From Streptomyces flavotricini (GTDB taxonomy: Bacteria; Actinomycetota; Actinomycetes; Streptomycetales; Streptomycetaceae), in assembly GCF_020639365.1 (NCBI RefSeq), contig NZ_JAINUL010000001.1, forward strand, positions 998,458-1,062,457: DNA of 64,000 bases, read 5' to 3'. The notes beneath the pieces are model-generated. The model made no database searches and was not told the DNA's origin. It saw only the letters and a program-made list of their open reading frames with translations. The position numbers and the translations under genes are program-made. How positions within the stretch are numbered: position 1 is the stretch's first letter; each line of letters opens with the position of its first letter. Below are positions 42,977 through 51,776 of the stretch, piece after piece.

Positions 42977-43651
42977 TCAATCCGTCTCCCTCCGGTAGCA
43001 ATCGGGAGAATCTCCGGACAAACGGAATTTCGGCAGGTCATCGCGGAAAAAGAAGATCCGCCGTTCTGCTGCACCGCGGATTTCATCGGCGGCTCGCTTT
43101 GACACGATCAGACAGAATTTCTCGATCAAAGGGCTGCGATTCCCCGAGCGGGTCAACCGGAGCGACCCCTCATAGCGGCCGGGCCGGAAGGTCCAACCAT
43201 CTGCCCAGAACACGAGCGTCGGCTGCTGCGGCTTGTCCTGACTGACGACGAATGGAGCGGGGTCGCCGGTCCAGTTGTAGTTGACCAGATCCGAAGCGAA
43301 GTCGTATACGTATGTTCCGGTTTCATGCCAGTAGAAGACCGGCTTTGCCGAAGATGAAATCGAGCCGACGGGAGTGAGTCTCAGTCGCGCGTCACGAATC
43401 ACCTCGACATCCTGGGCCTTGAAACGGGAGGAAACCGTCGGCTGGATCTGAAAAGCGGTCCCCTCGCCTACGGGTCCGGCCCGCAACAGGTGCGGAAGTG
43501 CCACATCGATTCTGGGCTTCTTCTGCAGTTCAGCGAAGTTGTAGATCGAGAGCGCGAGCGCAACGACAGCGGCCAGCGTGGCGGCCCACTTGTGCGCACT
43601 GTCGAATCGCACTCTGCGCGACTGCGTCGCCCTCTCGTCCGCGCCGTTCAC
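42977..43651 (-). CDS. Membrane-anchored protein of unknown function, lower GC
   Basis: A 224-residue protein with a short basic N-terminus, one transmembrane helix (WAATLAAVVALALSIYNFAELQ, about residues 22-43) and a beta-rich outer or periplasm-like domain (VFYWHETGTYVYDFASDLVNYNWTGDP, TLVFWADGWTFRPGRYEGSLRLTRSG) ending in a basic, Cys-containing tail. I do not recognise a family. Codon use is visibly less GC-biased than its neighbours, suggesting transfer. The GTG at 43651 has GGAGAG upstream. Confidence 0.6.
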   Translation of the reverse strand: MNGADERATQSRRVRFDSAHKWAATLAAVVALALSIYNFAELQKKPRIDVALPHLLRAGPVGEGTAFQIQPTVSSRFKAQDVEVIRDARLRLTPVGSISSSAKPVFYWHETGTYVYDFASDLVNYNWTGDPAPFVVSQDKPQQPTLVFWADGWTFRPGRYEGSLRLTRSGNRSPLIEKFCLIVSKRAADEIRGAAERRIFFFRDDLPKFRLSGDSPDCYRRETD

Positions 43652-43756
43652 ACTCGCACTCTCCGCCGCAAGCGGGTCCTCGGCCCGCCCTGTTGCTCCA
43701 CTTGGCCAGCGGAATCACCACCTGGTCCGCGTTCGCGTCCAGTCGGCTGAGCTCGC

Positions 43757-43762
43757 TACGGT
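43757..43762 (+). promoter_or_regulatory. -10 element of the HAD-like gene
   Basis: TACGGT ends 6 nt before the ATG at 43769 and no ribosome binding site is present, again the leaderless pattern. Confidence 0.35.
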
Positions 43763-43768
43763 GCCGCC

Positions 43769-44299
43769 ATGACCGGTCCAGTCCTGCGCCCCCTCCTCTT
43801 CCTCGACGTCGACGGACCGCTCATCCCCTTCGGGGCCGGCGCTCACGAGCTGCCGGGCGGCTACCCGGCGTACGGGACGGGCGACGGCGCGAACCCCCTC
43901 CTCGCCAGGCTCGATCCCGCCCTCGGGCCCCGCCTCCTGGCGCTGCCGTGCGAGCTGGTCTGGGCCACGACCTGGATGGCCGACGCGAACGCGTGGGTGG
44001 CACCGCGGATCGGTCTGCCGGACCTACCGGTGGTGTCCTGGCCGGACCCGTCCGAGGGGGACGGCCCCGGCCGGACCCACTGGAAGACGCCCGCCCTGGC
44101 CGCCTACGCCGCCGGACGGCCGTTCGCCTGGGTCGACGACGAGATCACCGCCGCCGACCGCACCTGGGTCCGCGCGCACCACCCGGCGCCGGCCCTGCTC
44201 CACCGCGTGGACCCCCGCTTCGGCCTCGTCCCGGCGGACTTCACCACGCTCGCCGCATGGCTCCGCCGCCCCACACGTCCCCAGGAGGTCACCACATGA
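43769..44299 (+). CDS. HAD-like hydrolase domain protein
   Basis: A 176-residue cytoplasmic protein with a shortened HAD fold. Motif I is LLFLDVDGPLIPF; the second part VWATTWMADANAWV carries the motif II Thr; FAWVDDEITAADR provides the motif IV acids. A lysine for motif III may be that in THWKTPAL. It is probably a phosphatase, but the cap domain is small and the substrate unknown. Its stop overlaps the start of the next gene. Confidence 0.8.
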   Translation: MTGPVLRPLLFLDVDGPLIPFGAGAHELPGGYPAYGTGDGANPLLARLDPALGPRLLALPCELVWATTWMADANAWVAPRIGLPDLPVVSWPDPSEGDGPGRTHWKTPALAAYAAGRPFAWVDDEITAADRTWVRAHHPAPALLHRVDPRFGLVPADFTTLAAWLRRPTRPQEVTT

Positions 44300-44685
44300 C
44301 GCCCGTCCCTCCCCTGCCCGCGCAGGCCACCTGGCACGACACGGGCACGAGCGTCTTCTCCCACGCGGTACGGGCCGGCGGACGCTGGTGGGTCCTGCGG
44401 CTCAACCACTTTCCCGAACATCCCCTCTACACGTTGTTCATCGACGCGCAGGTCGTGGGCGACATCGATGACGTCCCCGCCGGCTGGCGGCTGCGGCCCG
44501 GCGCCGCGCTTCCCGTGCTCACCGCCTCGGAACGGGCCGAGGTGCTCGCCCTCATGGCCGGCCTCGGCCCCTACGGAGCCGAGGCCGGCGCCCCGTGCGC
44601 GGGCGACTGGTGCACCTGCGACCTCCTCACCGACGAGTACGCCGCCCGGCTCAACACCCCTCCTGCGGACCCGGCCTCACCGTGA
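44296..44685 (+). CDS. Small protein of unknown function
   Basis: A 129-residue protein: ATWHDTGTSVFSHAVRAGGRWWVLRLNHFPEHPLYTLFID, then a C-terminal GDWCTCDLLTDEYAARLN with a CxC pair that may bind metal. No signal peptide. I do not recognise a family. AGGAGG lies 8 nt before the ATG, which overlaps the HAD stop codon (ATGA), so the two proteins should act together. Confidence 0.65.
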   Translation: MTPVPPLPAQATWHDTGTSVFSHAVRAGGRWWVLRLNHFPEHPLYTLFIDAQVVGDIDDVPAGWRLRPGAALPVLTASERAEVLALMAGLGPYGAEAGAPCAGDWCTCDLLTDEYAARLNTPPADPASP

Positions 44686-44693
44686 CGGCCGGG

Positions 44694-44726
44694 CCCGCCG
44701 CGCCGCCGCGGGCGCCGCGCGGCGGG
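44694..44726. terminator. Hairpin between convergent genes
   Basis: CCCGCCGCGC (44694-44703) pairs perfectly with GCGCGGCGGG (44717-44726) between the small-protein gene and the SWIM gene. It should serve both strands. Confidence 0.6.
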
Positions 44727-44737
44727 AACGGGCGCGG

Positions 44738-46732
44738 TCAGAGGGGCACGCTCCGGCCCCACGACCAGGACGCGGCCACCAGGGAGCGTTCCGCCGCCGC
44801 CAGGTGGGTGGAAGCGGCCAGCCAGGCTTGGGCATAGGCGTCGGGTGAGGGGTCCGTCAGGCGGCCGAAGGGGTCACGGGGCCGGCGGTCCGCCTCGGCG
44901 GCGAGGGCCGTGGCGAGTTCCGCCGCCGCGCTGAAGCCGGCCCGGCGCAGGGGACCGTACGCGGCCGCCGGCCCGGTGGTGCGGGCCGCCTCCGCGACGG
45001 CGCGGCGGCCGCCCGCGACCCCGCTCTCGAGCAGCCGGCGGACCCGCCACAGCGGCGAGTCGGCCAGGACGTCCGGCTCCTCGGCGGCGGCCGGCGCGGC
45101 GGCTTCGGCCGCACCGGCCGGGAAGTGGCCGCCCTGGAGGACGTCGTAACCGAGATCGGCGCGGCCCAGCCATTCCTCGGGCAGGCGCAGCGTGTGCTCC
45201 GCACCCGGGACCGGCCCTACGGCCAGCGGACGCAGGGTCGCCGCGCGGTCCAGGTCGGGGCGGCCCAGGACGCGGAGCAGCAGCCCCGGATGGGCGGCGA
45301 TGCGGCGCAGGTTGGCCGTGTGCGGCAGCTCCGGGTGGGGGTGGGCGGCGCGCAGCCGCAGCAGGGGCGCGTCCGCGCGTACCTCGCGGACCAGGAGGTC
45401 CTCCCCCGCCGCGCCGACGACCTCGACCTCGCAGCCGAGCAGGGCGGGCTCCGCCCCGTCCGGGTCTGCGTCCCGCTCGGCGAGCCGGGCGGCCACCGCC
45501 TCGGCCGCCGGGAGGGCGAAGAGCGCGGCGACCGGCTCCTCGGTCCACGGGACTCCGCGCAGCGGGGTCGCCTGCACCCCGCGTCCGGCGCCGAGCCGGC
45601 CGTCGGCGGAGACCGTGGCACCGGCGATACGAAGTCCCCCGCGCGCGAGCCCGGCGTGGTCGAGGGCGGCTCCGCCGAGCGCCACGGAGGCGGAGCCGGC
45701 GCCGCGGGTGCGGGCCAGGCCTCCGGGGCGGACGTCGGAGACGGAGTAGCGAGAGCCGTCCGCGGCGAGCAGGTGGGTGACCACTCCCCCGTACCCGGTG
45801 GCCGACAGGACCGGCTCCCGGCACAGGCCGTACACCCGCAGGCTGCCGCCGGGCCGGTAGGCGCGGCGGACGGTGCCGGTGAGCGCGGGGCCGGCCTTCC
45901 CGGAGGCCAGCAGTCCGGCGGTGTGCAGGAGTTCGCGGAAGGCTCCGGTCAGGTCGGCGAGCCGGTGGCCGCCGCTGCGCTCCCGGGCGGCGCGCAGGCC
46001 CCGTACGACCCGCAGGGTGGCGGCCTCGGCGCGGGGCAGTCCGGCGAGGCGTGCGGTGTGGGCCGCCCGCAGCAGTTCGGCCTGGACCACCGCGCCGCCG
46101 GCCGTGACCCCGGCGGCGAGCGCCTCGGCGGCGGCCCGCCAGAGCGCGCCGGCGGCGGCGCGCTGGGCGGCGGTGAGCACCTCGGGGGCGGGGTCGGGTC
46201 CGGGTTCGGGCTCGGCCCCGGGTGCGGCCCCCGCATCGGCAGCGGAACCGACCCCGGGCCCGGACCCGCCCGCCGGCCCGGACGCCGGATCCGCTCCGGA
46301 CGCGGGCTCGGGCTCGGGATTGGACTCGGCCCCGGCATCGGGACCGGACCCGGGACCGGACCCCGGTGCCGGACGCGGATCGGCCCGCGCCAGTAGGTCC
46401 GGGTCGGCCAACGGGGCTGCGCCCAGGGCTGCCGCGCGGTGCAGACAGCGGGGCGCCAACAGGCAGGTGCACGTGGCCTGGTCGGCCACCGTGACCGCGC
46501 CGCCCGGGCCCGGCCGCAGCGTGACGAGCGCGTCCTCGCCGAAGCGGACGGTCACGGACCCGTCGTCCCCCCGGACCGCGCCCGCGGCGCAGCCCTCGAT
46601 CGCGGCGTCGAGCTTCTTGCGCAGCCGGGCCGTGAGGTTCTCGACGGCCCCGGCGAGGACCTCGGGGGCCACGGGCGGCAGCGGACCTGTGTTCAACTCG
46701 GCACTCGACTCGTGACTCGACTCACTGCTCAA
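44738..46732 (-). CDS. SWIM zinc-finger protein of the MoxR-vWA locus
   Basis: A 664-residue cytoplasmic protein. Residues 88-98 form a SWIM zinc finger, CTCLLAPRCLH (Cys88, Cys90, Cys96, His98). A Gly/Pro/Ala/Glu linker (about 113-180) with many GSGPGSGP-like repeats precedes a mostly helical and beta part to the C-terminus. The domain resembles YehQ-type SWIM proteins linked to MoxR and vWA genes. It starts with TTG at 46732, 6 nt after GGAGA, and overlaps the vWA stop (TTGA), so translation is coupled. It is the last gene of the MoxR operon. A role in binding protein or nucleic acid through the zinc finger is an inference. Confidence 0.8.
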   Translation of the reverse strand: MSSESSHESSAELNTGPLPPVAPEVLAGAVENLTARLRKKLDAAIEGCAAGAVRGDDGSVTVRFGEDALVTLRPGPGGAVTVADQATCTCLLAPRCLHRAAALGAAPLADPDLLARADPRPAPGSGPGSGPDAGAESNPEPEPASGADPASGPAGGSGPGVGSAADAGAAPGAEPEPGPDPAPEVLTAAQRAAAGALWRAAAEALAAGVTAGGAVVQAELLRAAHTARLAGLPRAEAATLRVVRGLRAARERSGGHRLADLTGAFRELLHTAGLLASGKAGPALTGTVRRAYRPGGSLRVYGLCREPVLSATGYGGVVTHLLAADGSRYSVSDVRPGGLARTRGAGSASVALGGAALDHAGLARGGLRIAGATVSADGRLGAGRGVQATPLRGVPWTEEPVAALFALPAAEAVAARLAERDADPDGAEPALLGCEVEVVGAAGEDLLVREVRADAPLLRLRAAHPHPELPHTANLRRIAAHPGLLLRVLGRPDLDRAATLRPLAVGPVPGAEHTLRLPEEWLGRADLGYDVLQGGHFPAGAAEAAAPAAAEEPDVLADSPLWRVRRLLESGVAGGRRAVAEAARTTGPAAAYGPLRRAGFSAAAELATALAAEADRRPRDPFGRLTDPSPDAYAQAWLAASTHLAAAERSLVAASWSWGRSVPL

Positions 46733-49700
46733 CGGGATTCTCCACGGAGGCGGTCGCCCACCCAGCGGGCGAGGGCGAGCGGACTGAGGGCGGCCACCGG
46801 CATGCCGGCCGCGACGAGCTGCCGGGCGACGGGGACCGAGTACCGGGGCGCGCCCGCGTCGTCGAGCGCCGCGCAGCCCAGCAGGTGGGCGCCGGACGCG
46901 GCCAGCGCGCGAACCTCCCCGAGGAGTCCGCCGATCGGCGCGCCCTCCTCGAAGTCGCTGACCACGACGACGAGCGTGCGGCTCGGCACGGTCATCAGGG
47001 AGCGCGCGTGGGCGAGACCCGCCGCGATGTGGGTACCGCCGCCGACGCGGACCTCCAGCAGCAGCGACAGCGGGTCCTCGACCCGGTCGGTCAGGTCCAC
47101 GACCTGCGTGGAGAAGGCCAGGAAGTGGGTGGACAGGGTCGGCACACCGCCGAGGACGGCGGCGGTCAGGGCCGACCAGATGACCGAGGCCTCCATCGAT
47201 CCGGAGACGTCGACGACGAGGATCAGCCGCCAGTCCGCCTCCCTGCTGACCCGGGTGCTGAACACGGGCCGTTCCGGGACGACGACGACCCGGCCGTCCC
47301 CGAGGCGGCGGGTGTGCGCGAGGTTGGCGCGCAGGGTCCGCGCCAGGTCGAGCCTGCCGCCGGGGCGGCGGGTGGGGCGCGGGGTGGCGAGCCCGGAGAG
47401 CGCCGGGCGCATCCGGGTGGCGAGCTCCTTGGCGAGCTCGTCGACCAGTCGCCTGACCAGGGGACGCAGCCGGGCGAGTTGGGCCTCCGGCATGCCGCCG
47501 GCCAGCGACAGCACGGAGCTGAGCAGTTCCACCGAGGGGCGGACGGCCGCCGGGTCGAGCTGGCTCAGCACGTCGGCGCGGCCTGCGTCGGCCGCGTCGG
47601 CGAGCACCTCCTCGCGCACGTCGGCGCCGAAGAGCGCTTCGAGCTCCTGCGACCATTCGCGGGCCGTGGGGAACGAGACTTCCGAGCCGCCACCGCCGCC
47701 CGCGCCCCGGCCCCCCTCCAGGTCGGTGGAGCCTTCGCCGCGGCCGTTGCCGTACAGCTCGTCGAGGGCGTGCGCGTAGCACCGGGCGCCCACGGGGAGC
47801 CGGTCGCGCTGGCGGCCCAGCAGCAGGCGCCAGCGGTCGGCGGGGGCCAGCCGTTGGTCGGCCTGCCGCAGCGGCGTTGGTACGGACGGTACGGACGGTG
47901 CAGAGGGTACGGACGCTGCGGACGGTACGGGTGCCTGTGGCTCCGCGCCGGGCCCGGGAGCCGGTGCGTCGCCGCCCGGCAGCCCCTCGATGGCCTTGAG
48001 CGCGGCGGCGCCGGCGGCGTCCGCGGCGGCCCACAGGGCGAGCAGCGCGGGCGGCGCGTCGAGGGACAGGTCGAGGCGGTCGCCGAGCCGTTCGGTGACG
48101 GTGTCCAGCAGCCGGTCTCGCGCGGCCGGGGCGAGTACGTCGAAGCCACCGCGCAGGGCCGGGAGCCGGTCCAGGAACTCCTGGTCGGCGAGGCCGTCGA
48201 CACGGTCCAGGACCGGGGTGAGGGCGGCGGCGGAGGACTGGAGCAGCGGTCCGGCTGCGGCCAGGACGCCGCCGAGGCGGCGGGCGAGGGAGCGCCGGGC
48301 GTCGGGGGTGGCGGCGCCGTCGATCCAGCCGGCGGCCCGGTCCCCGAGACCGGCGGCCGGGTCGAGGTCCAGCAGTACCCGTACCGCCAGTGCCGCGCCC
48401 TGCATCAACGGCGAGGCGGTGGAGGCCAGTTCCGCGAGCGCGGCGTCCATCCGCAGGCCCAGGTGGAGGGTGGCGGCCCGGTCGGCGAGGGCCACGAGGG
48501 CGCGCGCGTCGGCGGGGTCCTCGCTGCCGGCGAGGCCGGGAAGGGCCCGTACGGCGGCTTCGAGCAGCGGGGCGGTGAGCGCGGCCGCGGCGGCGCGGGA
48601 GCCGTCGGAGGTACCGGGGAAGTGCCCGCGGGAGAGCCCCTCCAAGAGGTCCAGCGACTCCAGGAGTTCGGGCAGGGCGGCGGTCTGCGGGAGGATCTCG
48701 GCGGCCTCTTCCAGCCGTACGACGACCAGCTCGGGCAGATCGCACCGGGCGGCGGCGGCCAGGCCGGTCAGGACCTGGGCCGGGGTCGGACCGCCGTCCG
48801 CGGCGGCCCGCCGGGCGGTTTCGCGCAGTGTCCCGGCGGCCGCCTGTGCGGCGGTGACCCCACGGACGCCGGCCAGGTCGAGGCGGGCCGGGACGGAGGG
48901 CGTCCAGGTCAGCCGCCACTTGGTGCCGAGGGCCGTGCCGTCGCCGGTGCCGGCCACGTCGAGGGGCTCCCCGTACGAGGCCCCGCAGACGGCCAGCCGC
49001 CGGAGCAGGACCTCGCGGCGGCGGTCGAGCGGGGAGCGGAGCGGATCGAGGCGGACCTCACGGGGGGCGGGGTCCTCGGGACCGGGCAGCCGCAGCTCCG
49101 CCAGCTCGGCCTCGACGGAGGGGCCCAGTCCCGAGCGCGGGGCGTGCGGGGTGATCCGGCCGCGGCCGGAACCGACGAGCACGGCTTCCAGGGCGCGGGC
49201 CAACGCCCGTCCCCGGCCGAGGAGTTCGCCCTGGCCGAGCACGGTGGTGACGGCTTCGAGGAGCTCGCCCCGGCCGGGTGCGGGAAGCCCGCGCAGGACG
49301 GCCAGATCGCAGGCGAGCCGCAGCGTCTCGGCGGCCTCGCCGGTCCCGGCCGTGTGCCCGGCGCGGCGCAGCTCCCGGCAGATGCCGGTGACGGCGACGG
49401 AGGCGGCATCACGCACCCCGCCCGCATCGCCACCGGCCCGGAGCACGGCCTGCTGCCACAGCGGATCCCGGATCCCGGCGGGGTACCCGGAGCGGGAGTC
49501 CAGCAGGTCGAAGGAGTAGGGGACGAGGGAGGTCACGGCCCCGGGTCCGGGTACCGAGCCCGTCCCGGCAGCGCCTCCGGACACCGGACCGCCGGCGGCA
49601 CCCGCCGGCGCCTGCCCGGACTCGGCGCCCCCGACCACGCGGGGAGCGACGGCCGGCGCCCCTGCGTCTGCCGGATCAAGACCGATGGCCGCGCCGGCGG

Positions 49701-50490
49701 CCACGGCATGCGGGGCCGGGGCGGACGCGTCCGCGCCGAGCAGGGCCGGGGCGTGGAAGGCGCCGATGAGCGCGGCGACCTTTCGGCCGCCGGCCGCGGC
49801 GGCGCCGATGACACCGCGCATGTGGGCCTCGCGGGCCAGGTCGGTCGCGGGGACCGGGCCGTCCTGGCGCAGGGCCCAGCCCACGCCGAGGGCGGCCCGC
49901 CGCACGGCTTCCGGGGCGCAGCCGGGAGCCAGCACCTCCACGGCCCGGTCCCACAGGTCGTCGCCGTCGCGCCCGGTGCCGGAGGCGGCCAGCGCCTGCG
50001 CGTACGAGGCAGGGCCCGGCGGAGCCGGGGCCTGGGACCGGGCGGCGGTCCAGCCGGGGTCGGTCAGCGGGAGGTCGCAGCAGCGGACCTCCGCCCCGCG
50101 CGCCCGCGCCCAGCGGATCGCGGCCAGCTCCGGGGAGAAGTCCGCGAACGGGTAGAAGGCGAGCCCGCCCTCCCGGCCCGTGCCCGCCAGGGCGACGGGG
50201 GCGACGGTCTCGGGGTCCGCCAGGTGCTCCAGCCACGGCTGGAAGTCGGTCGGCAGCTCGACGCACACGACCTCCGCCTCCGCGGCGTCGAGCAGCGCGG
50301 GCACCACCGCCGCCAGGGCGGGGCTGTGGTGCCGTACGCCCAGCAGGTACGGCGCCGTCGACGCGGCGAGCCCGTCCACGACCGACCGCGGATCGGCTCC
50401 CGGCGACGGGGCGGTGGGCGCGGCCGGAGCGCCGGCGGCCGGCTGGTCGGCGGGGGCGGTGAGCTCGGCGCGGTCGTCGGGGGCCGTCAT
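46729..50490 (-). CDS. DUF5682-vWA fusion protein
   Basis: A 1,253-residue cytoplasmic protein. The N-terminal about 260 residues belong to DUF5682, with GVRHHSPAL (His54, His55), VCVELP (Glu78) and LIGAFHAPAL (His246), an arrangement like the EreA/ChaN/TIKI hydrolase-like fold. A long helical middle follows. The last 165 residues form a von Willebrand A domain with a complete metal site: DVSGS (1094-1098), GGGTH (Thr1153) and VVSDFEEG (Asp1179). MoxR ATPases work with vWA partners, so this should be the target-engaging partner of the ATPase next door. The ATG overlaps the MoxR stop (ATGA). In E. coli the two halves are separate proteins (YehM and YehP). Confidence 0.85.
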   Translation of the reverse strand: MTAPDDRAELTAPADQPAAGAPAAPTAPSPGADPRSVVDGLAASTAPYLLGVRHHSPALAAVVPALLDAAEAEVVCVELPTDFQPWLEHLADPETVAPVALAGTGREGGLAFYPFADFSPELAAIRWARARGAEVRCCDLPLTDPGWTAARSQAPAPPGPASYAQALAASGTGRDGDDLWDRAVEVLAPGCAPEAVRRAALGVGWALRQDGPVPATDLAREAHMRGVIGAAAAGGRKVAALIGAFHAPALLGADASAPAPHAVAAGAAIGLDPADAGAPAVAPRVVGGAESGQAPAGAAGGPVSGGAAGTGSVPGPGAVTSLVPYSFDLLDSRSGYPAGIRDPLWQQAVLRAGGDAGGVRDAASVAVTGICRELRRAGHTAGTGEAAETLRLACDLAVLRGLPAPGRGELLEAVTTVLGQGELLGRGRALARALEAVLVGSGRGRITPHAPRSGLGPSVEAELAELRLPGPEDPAPREVRLDPLRSPLDRRREVLLRRLAVCGASYGEPLDVAGTGDGTALGTKWRLTWTPSVPARLDLAGVRGVTAAQAAAGTLRETARRAAADGGPTPAQVLTGLAAAARCDLPELVVVRLEEAAEILPQTAALPELLESLDLLEGLSRGHFPGTSDGSRAAAAALTAPLLEAAVRALPGLAGSEDPADARALVALADRAATLHLGLRMDAALAELASTASPLMQGAALAVRVLLDLDPAAGLGDRAAGWIDGAATPDARRSLARRLGGVLAAAGPLLQSSAAALTPVLDRVDGLADQEFLDRLPALRGGFDVLAPAARDRLLDTVTERLGDRLDLSLDAPPALLALWAAADAAGAAALKAIEGLPGGDAPAPGPGAEPQAPVPSAASVPSAPSVPSVPTPLRQADQRLAPADRWRLLLGRQRDRLPVGARCYAHALDELYGNGRGEGSTDLEGGRGAGGGGGSEVSFPTAREWSQELEALFGADVREEVLADAADAGRADVLSQLDPAAVRPSVELLSSVLSLAGGMPEAQLARLRPLVRRLVDELAKELATRMRPALSGLATPRPTRRPGGRLDLARTLRANLAHTRRLGDGRVVVVPERPVFSTRVSREADWRLILVVDVSGSMEASVIWSALTAAVLGGVPTLSTHFLAFSTQVVDLTDRVEDPLSLLLEVRVGGGTHIAAGLAHARSLMTVPSRTLVVVVSDFEEGAPIGGLLGEVRALAASGAHLLGCAALDDAGAPRYSVPVARQLVAAGMPVAALSPLALARWVGDRLRGESR

Positions 50491-51650
50491 CGGAGGTTCC
50501 CGCGCAGGTCCCACAGACGGCGCCACATGGCCGAGCCGTCTTCGGCGCGGCGGCGGACCGGGCCGTCCCAGTAGCCCAGCAGGCGGCCGTGGTCGGCCGG
50601 GTCGTCCTTGCGGACCACGCCCAGCAGGTGCCCGGGCAGCAGGTCCAGTACGTCGCCGCCCGGCAGGTACGCCGCTGCCACGCCGAGCGAGGCCGCCACC
50701 TGGACCGCCTCGGCGGTGGACATGACCGTACCGGGCCGCTCCACGTCCCAGCCCTCGGCCGAGCGCCCCGACCGCAGGTCCCGGAAGACCGTGACCAGCG
50801 CGTCGAGCACGGAGTCGTCCACTGCGAACGCCGCGCCCGCCCGCTGCACCGCCGCCACCGCCTGACGGCGGATCAGCGTGGCCTCGGCGTCCGCGTCCGC
50901 GATCGGGGCCACCGTCTCGAAGTTGAAGCGCCGCTTGAGGGCGGCGGACATCTCGGAGACTCCGCGGTCCCGCAGGTTGGCGGTGGCGATGACCGTGAAC
51001 CCGGGGGCGGCGCAGACCACCGCGTCCTCGGTGGCGGTCAGTTCGGGCACGCTCACCCGCCGGTCGGACAGGATCGACACCAGCGCGTCCTGCACCTCGG
51101 GCAGGCAGCGGGTGATCTCCTCGACGCGGACCACCCGCCCCGTCCGCATGGCGGAGAGCACCGGGGAGTCGACGAGCGCCTGGGAGGTCGGGCCCTGGGC
51201 GAGCAGCAGGGCGTAGTTCCAGCCGTACCGGAAGGCGTCCTCGGTCGTACCGGCCGTGCCCTGCACGGTGAGCGCGCTGGTGCCGCAGACGGCGGCGGCC
51301 AGCAGCTCGGACAGCATCGACTTCGCGGTGCCGGGCTCTCCGGTGAGCAGCAGGCCGCGCTCCCCGGCGAGGGTGACGACGCAGCGCTCGACGAGGGCGC
51401 GTTCGCCGACGAACTTCGGGGCGATCACCAGCTTGGCCGGGAGTCCGGCGGGGCGGCGGCCCGCGAGGGTCAGCTCCGCGCCCTCGCTGCCGCACACGAA
51501 GGTGACCACGGCGCGCGGGGTGAGCGCCCAGCCGGGCGGGCGGGGGCCGGTGTCCTGTGCGGCGAGGAAGGCGAGTTCGGCGGCGTACCGCTCCTCGGCG
51601 GGCAGCGATTGCCGGGCGGGGCTCTGAACGGTCGTGTCGGTCAGGGTCAT
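50487..51650 (-). CDS. MoxR-family AAA+ ATPase
   Basis: A 387-residue ATPase. Walker A is GEPGTAKSM (Lys110); the Walker B segment reads VVRVEEITR, with Glu177 where Asp is usual and Glu178 as catalytic residue; sensor 1 is VIATANLRDRG and the arginine finger region is MSAALKRRFNFE. The long form of MoxR with an extended N-terminus resembles YehL. MoxR ATPases drive assembly or remodelling with vWA partners. It starts the operon MoxR, DUF5682-vWA, SWIM. The ATG at 51650 has AAGGAA 11 nt upstream, rather far; no better start was seen. A strong terminator separates it from the gene upstream. Confidence 0.88.
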   Translation of the reverse strand: MTLTDTTVQSPARQSLPAEERYAAELAFLAAQDTGPRPPGWALTPRAVVTFVCGSEGAELTLAGRRPAGLPAKLVIAPKFVGERALVERCVVTLAGERGLLLTGEPGTAKSMLSELLAAAVCGTSALTVQGTAGTTEDAFRYGWNYALLLAQGPTSQALVDSPVLSAMRTGRVVRVEEITRCLPEVQDALVSILSDRRVSVPELTATEDAVVCAAPGFTVIATANLRDRGVSEMSAALKRRFNFETVAPIADADAEATLIRRQAVAAVQRAGAAFAVDDSVLDALVTVFRDLRSGRSAEGWDVERPGTVMSTAEAVQVAASLGVAAAYLPGGDVLDLLPGHLLGVVRKDDPADHGRLLGYWDGPVRRRAEDGSAMWRRLWDLRGNLR

Positions 51651-51720
51651 GACGTGGTGTTTCCTTCGACAGATACGGGCGTACGGGGTGCCGGTGGAGG
51701 CTGGCACGGGGTAGCGGGCC

Positions 51721-51760
51721 CGGCGCGGCGCCCCCTCACCAGGGAGGGGGCGCCGCGCCG
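51721..51760 (-). terminator. Strong terminator between the large-protein gene and MoxR
   Basis: A perfect 16-bp stem (51721-51736 with 51745-51760) with an 8-nt loop, extendable by one pair. It is the longest perfect hairpin found and divides the five-gene locus into two transcripts. Confidence 0.8.
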
Positions 51761-51776
51761 GCGGCCGGCTCGGGCG

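Noticed and set aside
44738..48919. A 1,393-codon open frame on the minus strand covering the SWIM gene and more
   Set aside because: Only the part after the TTG at 46732 has protein-like composition; the upstream part is an Arg/Pro-rich shadow of the DUF5682-vWA gene.
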